NCBI GenBank assembly: GCA_002205965.3
Contig: NADL03000681.1
Coordinates: 434,001 to 498,000, forward strand
Direction of reading: 5' to 3'
Source of the DNA: Kappaphycus alvarezii
Taxonomy: Eukaryota > Rhodophyta > Florideophyceae > Gigartinales > Solieriaceae
DNA length: 64,000 bases
In this document: one piece after another, positions 11,836 through 23,124 of the stretch
How positions within the stretch are numbered: the first letter of the stretch is position 1
Layout of the letters: each line of letters opens with the position of its first letter
Position numbers and translations under genes: made by a program
The notes under the pieces: model-generated
The model's database searches: none
Seen by the model: the letters and a program-made list of their open reading frames with translations, nothing else
Told to the model about the DNA's origin: nothing

Positions 11836-13380
11836 CACACGGTGCCGTATTATTATCCCTGTTTGGCACTTGGATTTTTAGTTTTGGTCTTAAGGTGAGG
11901 TCCTCGCAGTTTAGGTCAAGGCACCAAACGGCAGAGGTCTGCCGGACACCGGGCCGGAGTACGTTTCGATAAATTTGAAAGAAAACAAGGAGAAGAAGAA
12001 AAAGGAGAAATAAGATTAAAAAGGAAGAGAGAGGTGCAATGATGGAAGGGAGCGTTACTAAGTAGAAAGCTGTAACGCTCAGCAGAGGAGCTAGCATTTG
12101 GCACAAGTGCCAAGTTGCAATGTATTTCTTTGACAGATCGGTGAGTTACCCACACTATTACCAGTATGAATTCGATGAAAGACCAATTGAACATCACGGT
12201 AGCATTTTCGCTTCCTTCCACTTGAGTTTGACTGCTATGCCTTCACGCTGGGCGAATATGGACAAGGGGCCATCGGACCCCTTGACCATCATTGATTTCA
12301 TCGCTTAAAACTTGCATGAATTTTATTTGCAGTAGTTCCCATTCCGGTCTAAGTGGAAATTCAAATGCGATTTGAATAAGGAATAGAGTAGCCCTTACGT
12401 ATATAGAACAGATAATATGCAATGATTTCAAACTTTTAAGTTCAACTTATTCATTCATTCATTGAATATAAAATTCCCTTATCAAGTTAGGTCAAAGGCA
12501 CAGGTATGGTAATTGATTAATTTCAAGACAGCTGCTTTTTGATATTTTTTTCGCGGAACAGGCCTCTGCAGAAAAGATGTCGGAAAAGCAATTTTTAGGA
12601 AGAAAATCATGTTTGTAGGATAAAATCCGGTAGGATCGTCAATAGCAACAAAAGTGGGTAGAGTGGTACAAACCTTTAGGGGCTGAATAGCCAAATTGAG
12701 TAAAAGATACCAAGGAAGCACAGGAGTGCAAAAGGTTCAATGGGCGGACGGGTAACTTACTTGGTGTAAAGGAAATCCAGGGAGGTGTCGGTGGCTTGTA
12801 GGCCGTAGGGTTGAGGTCCAAGGTGTGTTTACCTTTACTGTTCCAAAGTGGATTTGCTATCCTAAATAGGTAAACTCCCACTATCCTATCTAACTGCTTT
12901 AAAAAGGCTCAACTACCTACAAATGGATCTGAGCTACCCAACTGGGAGAGCACAGGGCGAGATGAGGTGCGAACACTTCTGGGCCACATGGTTACCTTTT
13001 TCCTTTTGGATATTACGTAATACACCCCTATGGCGACAAAACCATGAGGTACTCACCGTAATTACAGGAACATTACAGGGAACTCGTTTGCACACCAACT
13101 GTACACCCCAAAACTGTCCACGCACCCTTGCGGCACCATGTGAGATCCCACAATGCCATGCTTCTTACAGCAACCAATCAGGCTTACAGAAAACCCATAG
13201 GATTTTCATCGCGAGTTCCCCAATCGCCGGGCTACTACTTTACTACAATGCTTTTTAAAATATTTTATCCATAAAAATTAGAAGCCAACACGAAGCCACG
13301 AAATTTACAAATGGTGAAGTAGTTTAGGGTCCAAAGTGAAGGCTTATTCCGCCCCTATGCTGTAAGGGGAGCTGAATAAA
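11836..13380. other. Intergenic, no supported gene
   Basis: Short frames only, on both strands; none has a recognisable motif and none stands out from its overlapping alternatives. No palindromic GTAC cluster is seen here. Confidence 0.5.
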
Positions 13381-13475
13381 GTTCCTATCAATACTATCAA
13401 TACCCGTATGGTATTGATAGGAACCTAATTCGGCCTTATACCCTTGTGGTATTGACAGTAACGTTATTTGGACCT
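13381..13475. repeat. 14-bp inverted repeat and imperfect 24-bp direct repeat
   Basis: GTTCCTATCAATAC (13,381-13,394) is exactly complementary to 13,411-13,424, with a 16-nt loop that itself repeats TATCAATAC. The right arm lies in a 24-bp stretch beginning TACCCGTATGGTATTG that recurs imperfectly as TACCCTTGTGGTATTG at about 13,440-13,463. It lies about 400 bp upstream of the unknown 13.8-kb gene and could be regulatory or an element terminus. Confidence 0.55.
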
Positions 13476-13831
13476 TTCGAATCTATTTATTGTCGTAAAA
13501 CATATCCCCATCAAACAGGGCGCTATCGACCTAGGAGACATACATATTGTGTTTTAAGTCATCAAAGTGTTGTATTTAAGTCGTTAAAGCCGCAGACAAA
13601 CATAAGAAACGAGAAGCTATCATAGCCGCTTCTTACCTGATCGGGAAGCTCGCAGCCCAGTAATTGTGATGCCAAATCGGTGACTCGAAGATTGTGTCAA
13701 TCATGTCTGCGGGGAAGTTACGGTGATACCCATGAAACAGACAAGCAGTGCTATTGCAAGCACTTGGATCATTTCTGAACATTAGTAACATGTTGTTGTC
13801 GGTTGTTAGACGAAACTATGCATGTTGAAAC

Positions 13832-15504
13832 ATGGATATTGCCATTTATGTTAAGACTGAGTCCCCAGGTGACAACTCTACCAAGATTTCTACGTTAATG
13901 GAACCCGCTGCTGACTTTGGGGAACATCAAAATACAGACCATGATGGGTCTCCAGCAACCCAGCAGGAAACTGAGAGGCGAAACATCACGGTAAAAATTA
14001 ATACTGATTTCGCTGGAAATGCTCTCAATCGATCATCTCGACAAAATTTAACTGTTGAAAGGGATAGAACACCAAGACCTTCTCTATCTAACCCTTTGAT
14101 TACTCCCATTCGATTACCCCTTCATGAGCTATATGCGCATGTTCCGCAGATTACTCGTGCAATCCAATCAACTGGAAACAGGGATGCTGGCAAAAACGGC
14201 ACGGGAAACGAGACTCCGAAGTGCCCCCCGCCGTTTCGAACCGCAACCTAAATCAACAGCAGGAAACCGACGCACCGCATCTAATTTCGGATGCAGTCGT
14301 TGCTCGAGGATTTTCCCTACTACGGGATGTAAGCGGAATTTCATCACATTCCAGAATTATTAAGCACAGTTCCATGGAGAGTACAAGTCCTCCACTAGCA
14401 GCAGAAATTGTGACAGCTCTATTTAACAACTCTAAGAAGAACTGCGAGGAATCAATACAAAGCATACAAGGCTTGAAGTACACTAGTTTGGTTCCAGCAT
14501 TTTAACGCGACAAAGTTGTATCTATTGCTTCAATTCAGATGAGAAGAAAGGGAGCGGAACCATATTGTGTTATTGGGAGACGTAATTGTCTGTTGAAGAT
14601 TGGGAAGCCGAGCAAAAATTCGAAGATGACTAATGTTTCATTAATTCTCGCGTTGTTAGAGAACGACCCTCCTGATTTGGGAGTGGAAGAAGTATTGAGA
14701 CAATTCTCGTGGAGGGATTCGGGTCTAAGAAATTTTTTTACTTGAAAAGGGAAGACCATTCGCTGTGCAAAAGGTCATGGGACACTAATGTTTTGTACTC
14801 ACTTGATGATAGGATCCTAGGGAAGGGATCTGTTAATCCCTTTTTGACGCTCATCATGGATGACAAGTTAATGGGGCAGGAAATCGCGGTTTATTTTTCT
14901 GTTGCGGAGGATGAAGCCAGTGAGTTTGTAGGAGTACCTCCGGCGTAATTATTGAAGAGGCCTGCCCGTTATTGAAAACATGTGTTAGTAGAGTGACTCT
15001 GACCGGGGATGTGAGGCTGACACTGGTACTGCAATAATGGTTGAAGAAAACTTATTCAAATCACTCACCGAAGTGGGAAGCGATAATACGATGGACATAT
15101 CGTACTGCTTGTTGCTTTGTGATTTCAGTTATTGCTACAGAAACAACAGCAGTGACCCAGACAATGTGCTAAATCTTGAATATACTGTATCGGAATGGTA
15201 CAGACACAAGACTGCGAGCCGATATAGGAGACTCCATTTTGACGGAGAGGTCCCGAACAGTATCAAAGAACTAAAAACAGTTCATGCGTTTTTCTGGCAC
15301 AGTAAACATATTCGTAAAAACGAGTAGCTATCAATGTGTCGTACAGGATTCTTGTTTCACATATTTCTGCATTATTGGGAACAGGTGGATGTATTTTGGA
15401 TATGAGGAGAAATGTGGTTGGTTTTTGGGATCTATTTGGAGGTTGGGAATATGTACTGGTTTATGTGATGACGAAAAGGATCTAACGCAGGGGAATTAAA
15501 GCAG
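13832..15504 (+). CDS. Unknown protein, about 555 aa (novel block gene A)
   Basis: One long plus-strand coding region can be followed from the Met at 13,832 to a stop near 15,504. Its frame changes in one direction only, each time as one missing base: C6 at 14,224-14,229, T7 at 14,733-14,739, near 14,944, near 15,030, A5 at 15,316-15,320 and near 15,480. One in-frame TAA at about 14,503 is not explained this way. The N-terminal 140 residues are polar and probably disordered (RNITVKINTDFAG, RPSLSNPLITPIRLPLHE). The middle has a helical stretch (LAAEIVTALFNNSKKN) and an unidentified globular part (LILALLENDPPDLGVEEVL, NVLYSLDDRILGKG). The C-terminus contains VAINVSYRILVSHISALLG. I recognise no family. 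Breaks concentrated in homopolymers suggest a gene under selection until recently. Confidence 0.5.
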
Positions 15505-15605
15505 TGAGTGTGTCAACTGTACATCCTGTATTTTTGCAACATGAAAACCCTTTCGATTGTGATTACGGTGAGCTGTCTGACTGCATTGTGTAGGCTCGCT
15601 ACCTA

Positions 15606-16520
15606 TTACATATATTTTGGGTTTCGCTTCCTTGGTCTTGTAGAGCGCCTGAACTCCACTTCATTATGCCTATCTGTTTGTGACCGCTTAAAACCTTGTC
15701 GCGACTTGGGCTCCAACTTCCCGGTCTGCGCGTGTGAAGCATCACGGGGTCCCTTTTCCTCATCCCCCTGATGAAATTTTTGCGTCGGTTGAATACCACC
15801 CTCAGTGTGGGCGTCCGAGAGCCCTCCCTTGCCAAGTTTTCTGCTGCAGAGCTCCCTCCGCTTCACCTTCTCCGGACCGGACCAGTTTTTCCTCGCGATT
15901 TACTTCCTGCTGCGATTCCTGTTTCTCCTCCTGGATCCGAATGCGGTCGCGTTGTTTCGCGAGATTTTGCTGACCAGCCGGTCCAGAATAATCCCTCTGG
16001 AGTCCATCTTGCCTCGGCGCACGGTTCTCCGAGGGATCGCCAATCTGCTGAGACGCTCTTGGCTCTGTTTGAGATGCCTGTATAGTACCGGATACCGCTT
16101 TGCTGTTTTGTAAAACGACACCAACTCCTGTGCCCTTGATATCTCCCACAGCAACAACTTCATACTTAAAATCTGGCATCTGACTTTTCTGTTGATGTGA
16201 TGTCCATTCATTATCCTACGTTATCTCCCTCGCACTGTAGTCCCTCAGTTTTTCTTGAATGGCGATGTGGGGTTCTCGAATGTCTATCTTCGCGACAAGG
16301 TTGAGTCCGCGTTCAGGTATTCATGTATTTGGGACTTGAGGGTGATGAATCCTACATCGCTGACACCGAGTCTCAATATTGGTACATCACCGTTGCATGT
16401 AATGATGAGATTCAAGTTCTGGACACTACACCACCGAAACAATGCATCAGATTCTCCGAGTACTACATGGAAGGACAGAGGAGTTTCAGAATGCATTCTG
16501 GTATTATTTTGATTGTGCAT
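15606..16520 (-). CDS. Unknown protein with disordered Q/E/R-rich tail (novel block gene B)
   Basis: On the minus strand a chain of frames can be followed from about 16,520 to the stop at 15,606. An ordered N-terminal part (TPLSFHVVLGESDALFRW, LNLIITCNGDVPILRLGV) leads to KIDIREPHIAIQEKLRDY and DFKYEVVAVGDIKGTGVGVV. After that comes a strongly charged, low-complexity tail rich in Gln, Glu and Arg (for example RIRIQEEKQESQQEVNREEK) ending in RRSTRPRKRNPKYM. At least three frame changes and one in-frame TAG are needed. No family is recognised; the tail would suit a nucleic-acid-binding or scaffold role, but that is speculation. Weaker short plus-strand frames overlap it. Confidence 0.35.
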
Positions 16521-16617
16521 TGTACGAAATGCTTTACCGTCATCTCCCGATTGAGGTACGTACTCCGGATTCTCTAATGATTTCGTGGCCTATAATGTAT
16601 GCGTAGAATTTAAGTAA

Positions 16618-17051
16618 CAGGATACCGCGCGGGATTATAAAGTTTACCACAGACTGTTTGGAAAAAGTCTATCAGTACATATTTATGCTGGAGTGAACCA
16701 GAAATCGTTTGATTCGTACATGCAAGATATCGAAGAAATAACTCCGGGGCCTATGCCTGTGATGTATCCAAAGAAATGGGAGAGGAAGAGGATTACCCCA
16801 CAGAAGTATAAACCGGAAGACATAAGCTACATGGTCGGTGGTCGTCATTGTATCGTGCAAATATCAAGCCACAGTTCTGGGAGGCTGATCACGCTCCGAC
16901 TACTTCCGATGTTCCTGAGTTACAGTTGGACCCTGAAGGTGTACCAATGAGGGATTCTTCTGAATCGACTAGCTCAGAGAGCATTAACGGAAACGTCATG
17001 AACTACGGCAACGGTACTCAAGAAGAGGTAACAAAGGAGTTGTCGGAGTGA
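16618..17051 (+). CDS. Unknown acidic-tailed protein fragment (novel block gene C)
   Basis: A plus-strand frame open from 16,618 reads DYKVYHRLFGKSLSVHIYAG, then EEITPGPMPVMYPKKWERKR and YKPEDISYMVGGRHCIVQ. After one missing base near 16,855 it continues as ANIKPQFWEADHAP into an acidic, serine-rich C-terminus (DSSESTSSESINGN) ending at 17,051. The N-terminus is not visible; an upstream in-frame stop at 16,615 implies an intron, a further frame error or truncation. It ends about 140 bp before the first palindrome array and faces the helicase gene. Family unknown. Confidence 0.4.
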
Positions 17052-17193
17052 GTTATTGTGGAAGATTCAGATGAGGACAATGGTGATAAATACAATGGTA
17101 ATGAGGAAAGTTAGTGGTTAAGATTTCATTCGTCCTGTAAAGTTCTTGGAACAAAGCAAAATAGTTCGACACGATTCTGTAAGCGGTGGGAAA

Positions 17194-17436
17194 GGGACGC
17201 TCGCGTCAGATCCATTTTTTATATCGACTCCAACTACAGCATTGTACAGTACAACTTATGCCTCATTTCAGTAAAGATGGCCCTTGAACATAGCCAACAT
17301 TAACTTGGCATCGCCACCAAAATGGGACGTTACTGTCCCGCTCGAGACATGCGCGTAGGTCATATTTGGCGTGATGGTAATAATCCTGGTTTTCAGAATA
17401 CATAACTGTAAGTTGGATGTGGGACGCTAGTGTCCG
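17194..17436. repeat. Array of three 16-bp palindromes, left of the helicase gene
   Basis: GGGACGCTCGCGTCAG (17,194-17,209), GGGACGTTACTGTCCC (17,324-17,339) and GGGACGCTAGTGTCCG (17,421-17,436) are variants of one near-palindrome of form RRGACGCTNGYGTCYC. They occupy the interval between the ends of two convergent coding regions, spaced about 130 and 97 bp. Further copies lie at 18,547 and 22,108, and a second trio at 22,923-23,124. Confidence 0.6.
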
Positions 17437-17526
17437 CGTTTGTCTATTTCCCTTCCTATTATCCACATGCTCATTAACAATGTTTTCGCAGATTCCACGT
17501 TTCCCAAGAACTCGTTGCGGATTCAG

Positions 17527-18876
17527 CTACTGCCATTTCAGAGTCCTCAGTAGATTTTGTAGCGCAAATGGACTAACCCGTACATGACTTCGAGACAATC
17601 CTTTCACGTAAAGACCTAAGAACGAAGTGCAACGTGATAATGCAACGTAAACAATACCTGGAGGTCTCCATTTTCTGGCACTGGAGAAATCGAAAGCAAT
17701 CCAGGATAAAGTCAACCCCTGACATTTGTGAATCGTTACTGCATAACCGGGGTGAAGGGGAAATGTGTGCGTGTCGCAATCACTTCTGCACTTCTGTTCC
17801 TTATGAAATGATCCACTGGAGTGATAGAAATGGTACATCTGTTAGCGCCAACGGATTATGCAACCACAGTAACAGGAAGCCATCCCTTTTCAATACCTTC
17901 TTCACCAAACATTGCCTGCCTGGAGGACATGGTCCTGTCTTACGTGTCAGTATCACTAGGCACCCAACTTTCAATGGAATAACATATTCCGCTACTTTTT
18001 CCATTTTTTTCACGAATCCCGAGTACGCTTGTATCTTATCAATTGCAATACAGTAGTACTCGGTGCTAGGGAGCCTAGAAAAATGACGGAGTTGGGTTTC
18101 TTGACCTCATCCCTACACAAACAAATTTCGTGTGCTGCGGGATGTCACGTTGAGGTCGCCGACTTGTTCTGTTTACCCTCCGTATGTCTGAATCCGCCAT
18201 GCGACCAACACAAATACGCTCCAGTAATTCATAGAAAGACTGATAATTCTTCTGCCGATGATTATAGTTGGGTGTCAAAGTTACACCTGCTCCGAACGTC
18301 CCGAATGTAAGATACCATGGCTTCACTGAAAATATCTGCCGGTTCTAATCTGGCAGTTGATCTTCTTTTTTAATAGCTTCAAGTTGAAATGGATCCCCAG
18401 CACACAGTATTTGTCTCCCTCCAAATGGAAGCACGGAATAATTATTTTAAGGTGCCAATTCTCTCAGAACGTAGTCAATAGCCTCAATATACCAGAAGTA
18501 AGCGTTGTAAATTCTTCAATCGCCAGCATCTTTAACATTCTCAATCGAGACGCTCGCGTCCCGTCAATGCATGTCATCTGTACTATTTTCTCTTTCGAAA
18601 TGCACCAATTATGTGGCGCCCGAATACACTATGAATAGTATCTCCTTTCAATCTTTTCGCGGCTTGATTTTTCAGGGCGCTAGCACCAATTTCATTGTTT
18701 CCAAAACGATTTCTTAAGCATATCAGAATCTTGTTCAACACAAAGGTCTTTCCGGTACCAGCCCCACCCAATGTGGTGAGTGATTTTCCTTTCAGAGCCA
18801 ACTCTAATGCCTTAATTTGGGTTAATTCGGTTGTTAGAGGCTATCTACAGCTTTCAGTATTATTGGTAGCCCCCAT
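17527..18876 (-). CDS. PIF1-family DNA helicase
   Basis: Superfamily 1B 5'-3' DNA helicase of about 450 residues. From a Met at 18,876 the order of motifs is: LTQIKALELALKGKSLTT, Walker A in GGAGTGKT, IHSVFG, Walker B region in LAIEEFT, PFGGRQILCAGDPFQL, the helical segment FYELLERICVGRMADSDI, LKVGCLVILTR, the C-terminal RecA-like motif PLHPGYAVTIHKCQGLTL and finally VYVALSRCTSFLGLYV before the stop. All the main PIF1 motifs are present. The frame needs several single missing bases and one in-frame TAG near 18,843 is unexplained. There is no Rep nuclease (HUH) domain attached, so it is not a canonical Helitron RepHel. Its neighbours are unidentified genes rather than housekeeping genes, which suggests a mobile-element or virus-derived block; a host accessory helicase cannot be excluded. 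Confidence 0.75.
18547..18562. repeat. 16-bp palindrome copy inside the helicase gene
   Basis: GAGACGCTCGCGTCCC, a member of the dispersed palindrome family, falls within the coding region just before the Walker B segment. Confidence 0.5.
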
Positions 18877-19190
18877 GCTTGAAGGATAGGGTCGCTAGCG
18901 CGTTGTTGAGGGAGGAAAATTAACGGTGTTAGCCACTGACGGCGAGCTACGTTCGTAACAGTGTTACAAGAGTCAGATACTGTACATGACCATCCAAAGA
19001 GTTAGATTACAATGTATTTTGGGATCTCCCGCCAAATCTTTAAAGCGCGTGTCATCGTTTTACATGACATGTCTCTTATGTACATTCGTGCTTTATAACA
19101 TTATAATTTCTAAATTTATATGTAAAAGCCACTCGAGCATTAAAGTGTACACATTCATTGGCTGTGTTTTCTTTATTTCTGATTGAATCA

Positions 19191-20420
19191 TCACTTTATA
19201 TGACAACAATTGTATGACATACCCAGGCAATTGAAATATGACCAGTATAGGTCATATTCGAAAAAGGAGTCAGTTGTATTTTGGAATAACTGTGTTCCTT
19301 TCGTCTTGGCCATGATGTTTCCAATCATGTAATGATAAGCCAGCAGAGTGATGTACAGTCTGGTCCCACTATTACGTAACGAACAACACAATAGCTTAGT
19401 AACCCGATTTTTTTGTTCATGCGCCACGCAGTTACGTGAATCCAATCCCACGTGAGCGGCAGGCATATATGTTAGAGAGTAGGCACTATTATTTACAACG
19501 TGGAATATATCAGAGACAACAATAGTCCTTGTAAAGGCCCACCACAAATGCAGTGATTGAATATCACTCTTCCTCACAGACTGAGTGACGGGACCTTGAA
19601 AGAACATTTTGAACATATCGAACAGTTCTCTGCATTCTGGATGATCGGTAGCCAACAATATCCACTTTCAATAATACTAGAGGACATGATTTCGAGAATT
19701 TCCAATCCTTTCCCTACAGTTTCTGTTACTGAAGGATGCCGCGGTGGACGACTTTCCTCACCGCCGGGAGGTGGATGAGGGTTCCCACTGATTCTATCGA
19801 ATTCTTTCGAATTAGTTGCATTCAACCACTTAATATAAGAGCGGAGAGAAAACAACAAGCGTTGCTCAACAGTGTCCTTGTGGAACAAAGATTTAGAGAC
19901 ATGAACGAGTACGTGACGGTATCCCTCTCGCCCAATATCGTTAAGAAAATCTCCTGGAGTACGACCGCACACGGAGTCTGGACAGAATTGAGGAGTAATG
20001 TATACCGAATCAATCAACCTAAGACATGAAGCAAAGTCACGAAAATTTTCTCGACTGACATGTGCACGCTTACCGCGAAGCCCATTTACAAACAGCAATA
20101 AGGGTCTTCTCCCTCCCAATCGGTGACGTACTAGGTCTGTATGTACTGCAGAAGTTGTCCGGTACAGAAGGTGCTATTGCATCGCACTCCTCAGTTATGG
20201 ACCGAAACTGAGTTTGGTGCATTTTCGCAAAGCCTTGTTGAATCCCATCCACGCAAGCAGCTTCCATTCTACCTCCAACCTCACATTTCGTGCATTTGAA
20301 CAGGTCAGTATCAGGGTTCTTCTTCATTAGTTCCAACATTAGATTACACATTTGCTGCATATATTTCACAGACCGACATTCAGGAGTTGGTGGTAGAATT
20401 CCAGACTGTATCAGAGACAC
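19191..20420 (-). CDS. Unknown protein, about 400 aa (novel block gene D)
   Basis: Minus-strand coding can be followed from about 20,420 to the stop at 19,191 with about three one-base shifts (two between 20,070 and 20,119, one near 19,640). The N-terminal part contains a CxxC pair (FKCTKCEVGG) and later cysteines (ITEECDAIAPSVPDNFCS), possibly metal-binding. The middle reads RPLLLFVNGLRGKRAHVS, then RENFRDFASCLRLIDSVY and EGYRHVLVHVSKSLFHKD. The C-terminal third contains LHLWWAFTRTIVVSDIFH and LYITLLAYHYMIGNIMAK. I recognise no family. It lies upstream of, and on the same strand as, the PIF1 helicase with about 300 bp between them, so the two could belong to one unit. Start codon uncertain; coding may extend past 20,420. 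Confidence 0.4.
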
Positions 20421-21093
20421 AGTTTGTGAAGGATACTCCTTTAACCTCCCCGTAACATTTCAATTCCCCAATTCCTCTCTCTTTGTTCCGTTTGTTCTTC
20501 ACGGAGTCCTTGTTCCCGCTGAAGAGCCTCCTGAATTCGATTCAGGTCGCTTTCAGAAAACAACCCATACTGCAGCTCATCCTGGTTGACCTAGATTACT
20601 TCAGATTGCTGCAATTCTACATCCAGTCGTAGAGCTTACCTTCCGTCTCTAAAATCGTCCCAACGCATCAGATAATACTCCATTTACACTCTCCCACATA
20701 TTTCACCCATATTTTCACCTTGAAACTCGGGGACTGAGGCCTTCGGCACTTTCCAACGTGACTCAGTGAGCTGATCGTGAATTTATCTTCTCATCGCTTT
20801 TCATTGTGTGTCCTCAAGGAACATACGAAAAGAATCGTGCGACACTTAAGATTTCTTTAAAGCCCCGTTACGATATCAGGTATGTATTTATTTGAGTTCT
20901 TGCCAAGAATATTAAGTGTCGTCGTAATGGTCATATTCACTGAGGCTATTTCTAAAATTAGCCGAGTGAGGTACCTTGAACCCCGGGATGTTAATGTCTC
21001 AGTCTTTTTAATCACACACGTCTCAAATGCCTATCCTCACGGAATACAAGTACTGTTCCACGTTATCACACCATGCTACGCGCTGAAAGATTC

Positions 21094-22174
21094 CTATTTT
21101 TCATGTCTTTCTCTACTTGTGCTAAAATGAAAAATCATCACCTTCCAGCTTATCAAGATTAAATCTTTCATCTTCAATACTTCGATTTCTTCACGCATTG
21201 TCATCATTTCACGCCTGGTTTGTTCCAGACTAGCAACCACCTCCTTGTACCTCTGAGACGTAACTGGAGGACTCTATGATCCAGATCTTCTACTTCGAAC
21301 CCCAGATTTCACATCAGATCCACCCTCCCTGTCCCTCAACATTTCATTTCTCTCGTGGAGCTGTGCCTTCGCTTCCTCAATTTCCGCCTTGAGCTCTTCA
21401 GTAATCGACCCCATTTCTTCTTTCGCCATGTTCAGTGCAGTCGTGGCTCTTGTCACCCTTCCCCTGTCCGTCATCCTCGTTACATTATCAATACTTTCAT
21501 TGTAAATGTGCTTTGGGCTCTTCTTTGCTTTCCTCCGGGAGGGGATCGTCTCCTCATTCTTCTGTGACTCTGCCCCACCGGTCCCAACATTAATGTCCTG
21601 GCCATGAAACGACGGCTCCCGCTGTTGCGTCAAGACGCTGGTGCCCTGCGTTTTCCTTATCCTCCCACGAACCAGTTTACATCTCTGGACCTTCGATTTC
21701 TTCGATTTCTTCTTTTTCGAGGCGGCAGGCTTCACTTCAAGTGCGTCATCGCTTTCAGGTTGGTCTTAACCGTTACCATCACGGACTGCCCTTGGTCTCT
21801 TCTTTCCTCTCCTTCTCCTCTCCGCCAATTCCCTCTCTTCTTTATCCTTCCTCGTGGCATTGATTTCTCTCTTGTGACGATTGCTAAGCGGGTTCTCAAT
21901 GAAATTCCATTTTCTGTGACAATGGAGGGATCATGACGGTAAAGTGCATCTATTTTCCTCTTTATATGTTTGGACCGGTCACACTGTGTGATCTCCCGGC
22001 GTTTCCAACAGTGTTTGTACCAATATCCTGTAAAACCTTCATATGCTCCCAATAAATGAGCGCATCCAAAACGCTGTTCTTGGTTTCGGGAAGTACTCTC
22101 GGAGGGCGAGACACTCGCGTCTCTATAACGTTCATTGTCCCTTTGAGTGTCCTGTTCGTGTGTCGTCCGCACAC
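21094..22174 (-). CDS. Unknown basic/coiled-coil protein (novel block gene E)
   Basis: A minus-strand coding region from about 22,174 to a stop at 21,094 joins three frames by one-base shifts near 21,735 and 21,270, with a further ambiguity around 21,960-22,080. The N-terminal part includes LDALIYWEHMKVLQDIG. The centre is very basic (PAASKKKKSKKSKVQRCK), a likely nuclear or nucleic-acid-binding segment. The C-terminal third is a heptad-rich coiled coil (SITEELKAEIEEAKAQLHER, then YKEVVASLEQTRREMMTMRE). No family is recognised. A copy of the 16-bp palindrome lies in its 5' part (22,108-22,123). It is on the same strand as block gene D and the helicase. The domain layout suggests a structural or DNA-binding role, which remains an inference. 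Confidence 0.45.
22108..22123. repeat. 16-bp palindrome copy
   Basis: GAGACACTCGCGTCTC; arms GAGAC and GTCTC are exact. Member of the family seen at 17.2-17.4, 18.5 and 22.9-23.1 kb. Confidence 0.5.
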
Positions 22175-22922
22175 ACTATCATTTAGAAGAAATTTTGTGC
22201 TGTTGTGAGAATCATCAGGATGGTTTCCAAACAGCCCTCTCCTCAGAAAACTCTTTCCACCATAAACCTTTTCACTGAATCATGGAGCAATATTGTGCGC
22301 GTTCACATGTGTCCGAACTACTGCGATTTGGTTAAGGATCGATAATGGTTTCGCGTTGCTGCAGTTGACATTCGCTGAAATCATTAGCCTCTCCATACTA
22401 CGTGAAAGAACGGTGTGAACATTTTGTTCTTCTCAACCTCCCGTTCGTCTCCCTCTACCTTCTTCATTTCAAAGTAACTTCGAACAGCTCGTTACAATGC
22501 CATGAACGACTTTTCTTCCACCTCCTGAACCCAGATGAGGTGAACCTGAGTATCTCGAGTTGCCGCACACCGATAGTTGCGATTGAGTATAGAATGCATC
22601 TACGCCACTACAATTCCATCAAGCTCAAGAATTCTCACAACTGGTTCCAAAGATCTGAACCCCTCCTCCATTACTTTTTTGACAAGTTCGCAACTTCAAA
22701 GAATTCAAAAGGTCTAATACGTGCGTCGAAACCAGGAAAATGTTCATAACATCTCACTGGAAACTTTGGGCTGGCGACGATCACGCTTCGTTGACTGCAA
22801 GTGTAGCACATTAGTTTGCTGGACTCGAACGAGGAGCAACGGAAGGGGAAATTTTTCCAGAGTAGTACGAAGCGGACCGAGACACGAATAACTGCACAAC
22901 CAAAAACTGCAACCTCACACAC

Positions 22923-23124
22923 AAGACGCTAGTGTCTCAACGCCACAAATGGAGCACCGATAAACACCGACAACAGCAACCAACAACAACAACCGACAGT
23001 GGCAACCATCAAAAAGAACTCCACAATCGAGACGATCGTGTCTCAGCGCCGAAAACGGATCATGGACAAACGCCGAAAACAGTAACCAAGAACATCGACT
23101 CCAAACACAAGATGTTAGTATCGC
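22923..23124. repeat. Second array of three 16-bp palindromes in imperfect tandem units
   Basis: AAGACGCTAGTGTCTC (22,923-22,938), GAGACGATCGTGTCTC (23,029-23,044) and a weaker copy AAGATGTTAGTATCGC (23,109-23,124) are spaced about 106 and 80 bp. The sequence after each is related (a CARCGCC or CAGCG core, then an A-rich stretch), giving imperfect tandem units within a short repetitive frame. It sits at the right edge of the block that contains the helicase and mirrors the trio on the left. Confidence 0.6.

Noticed and set aside
17527..18876. Helitron RepHel
   Set aside because: Helicase motifs are clear, but I found no HUH Rep motif or Helitron_like_N region in the minus-strand genes upstream, and no Helitron-type ends (TC..CTRR with hairpin).
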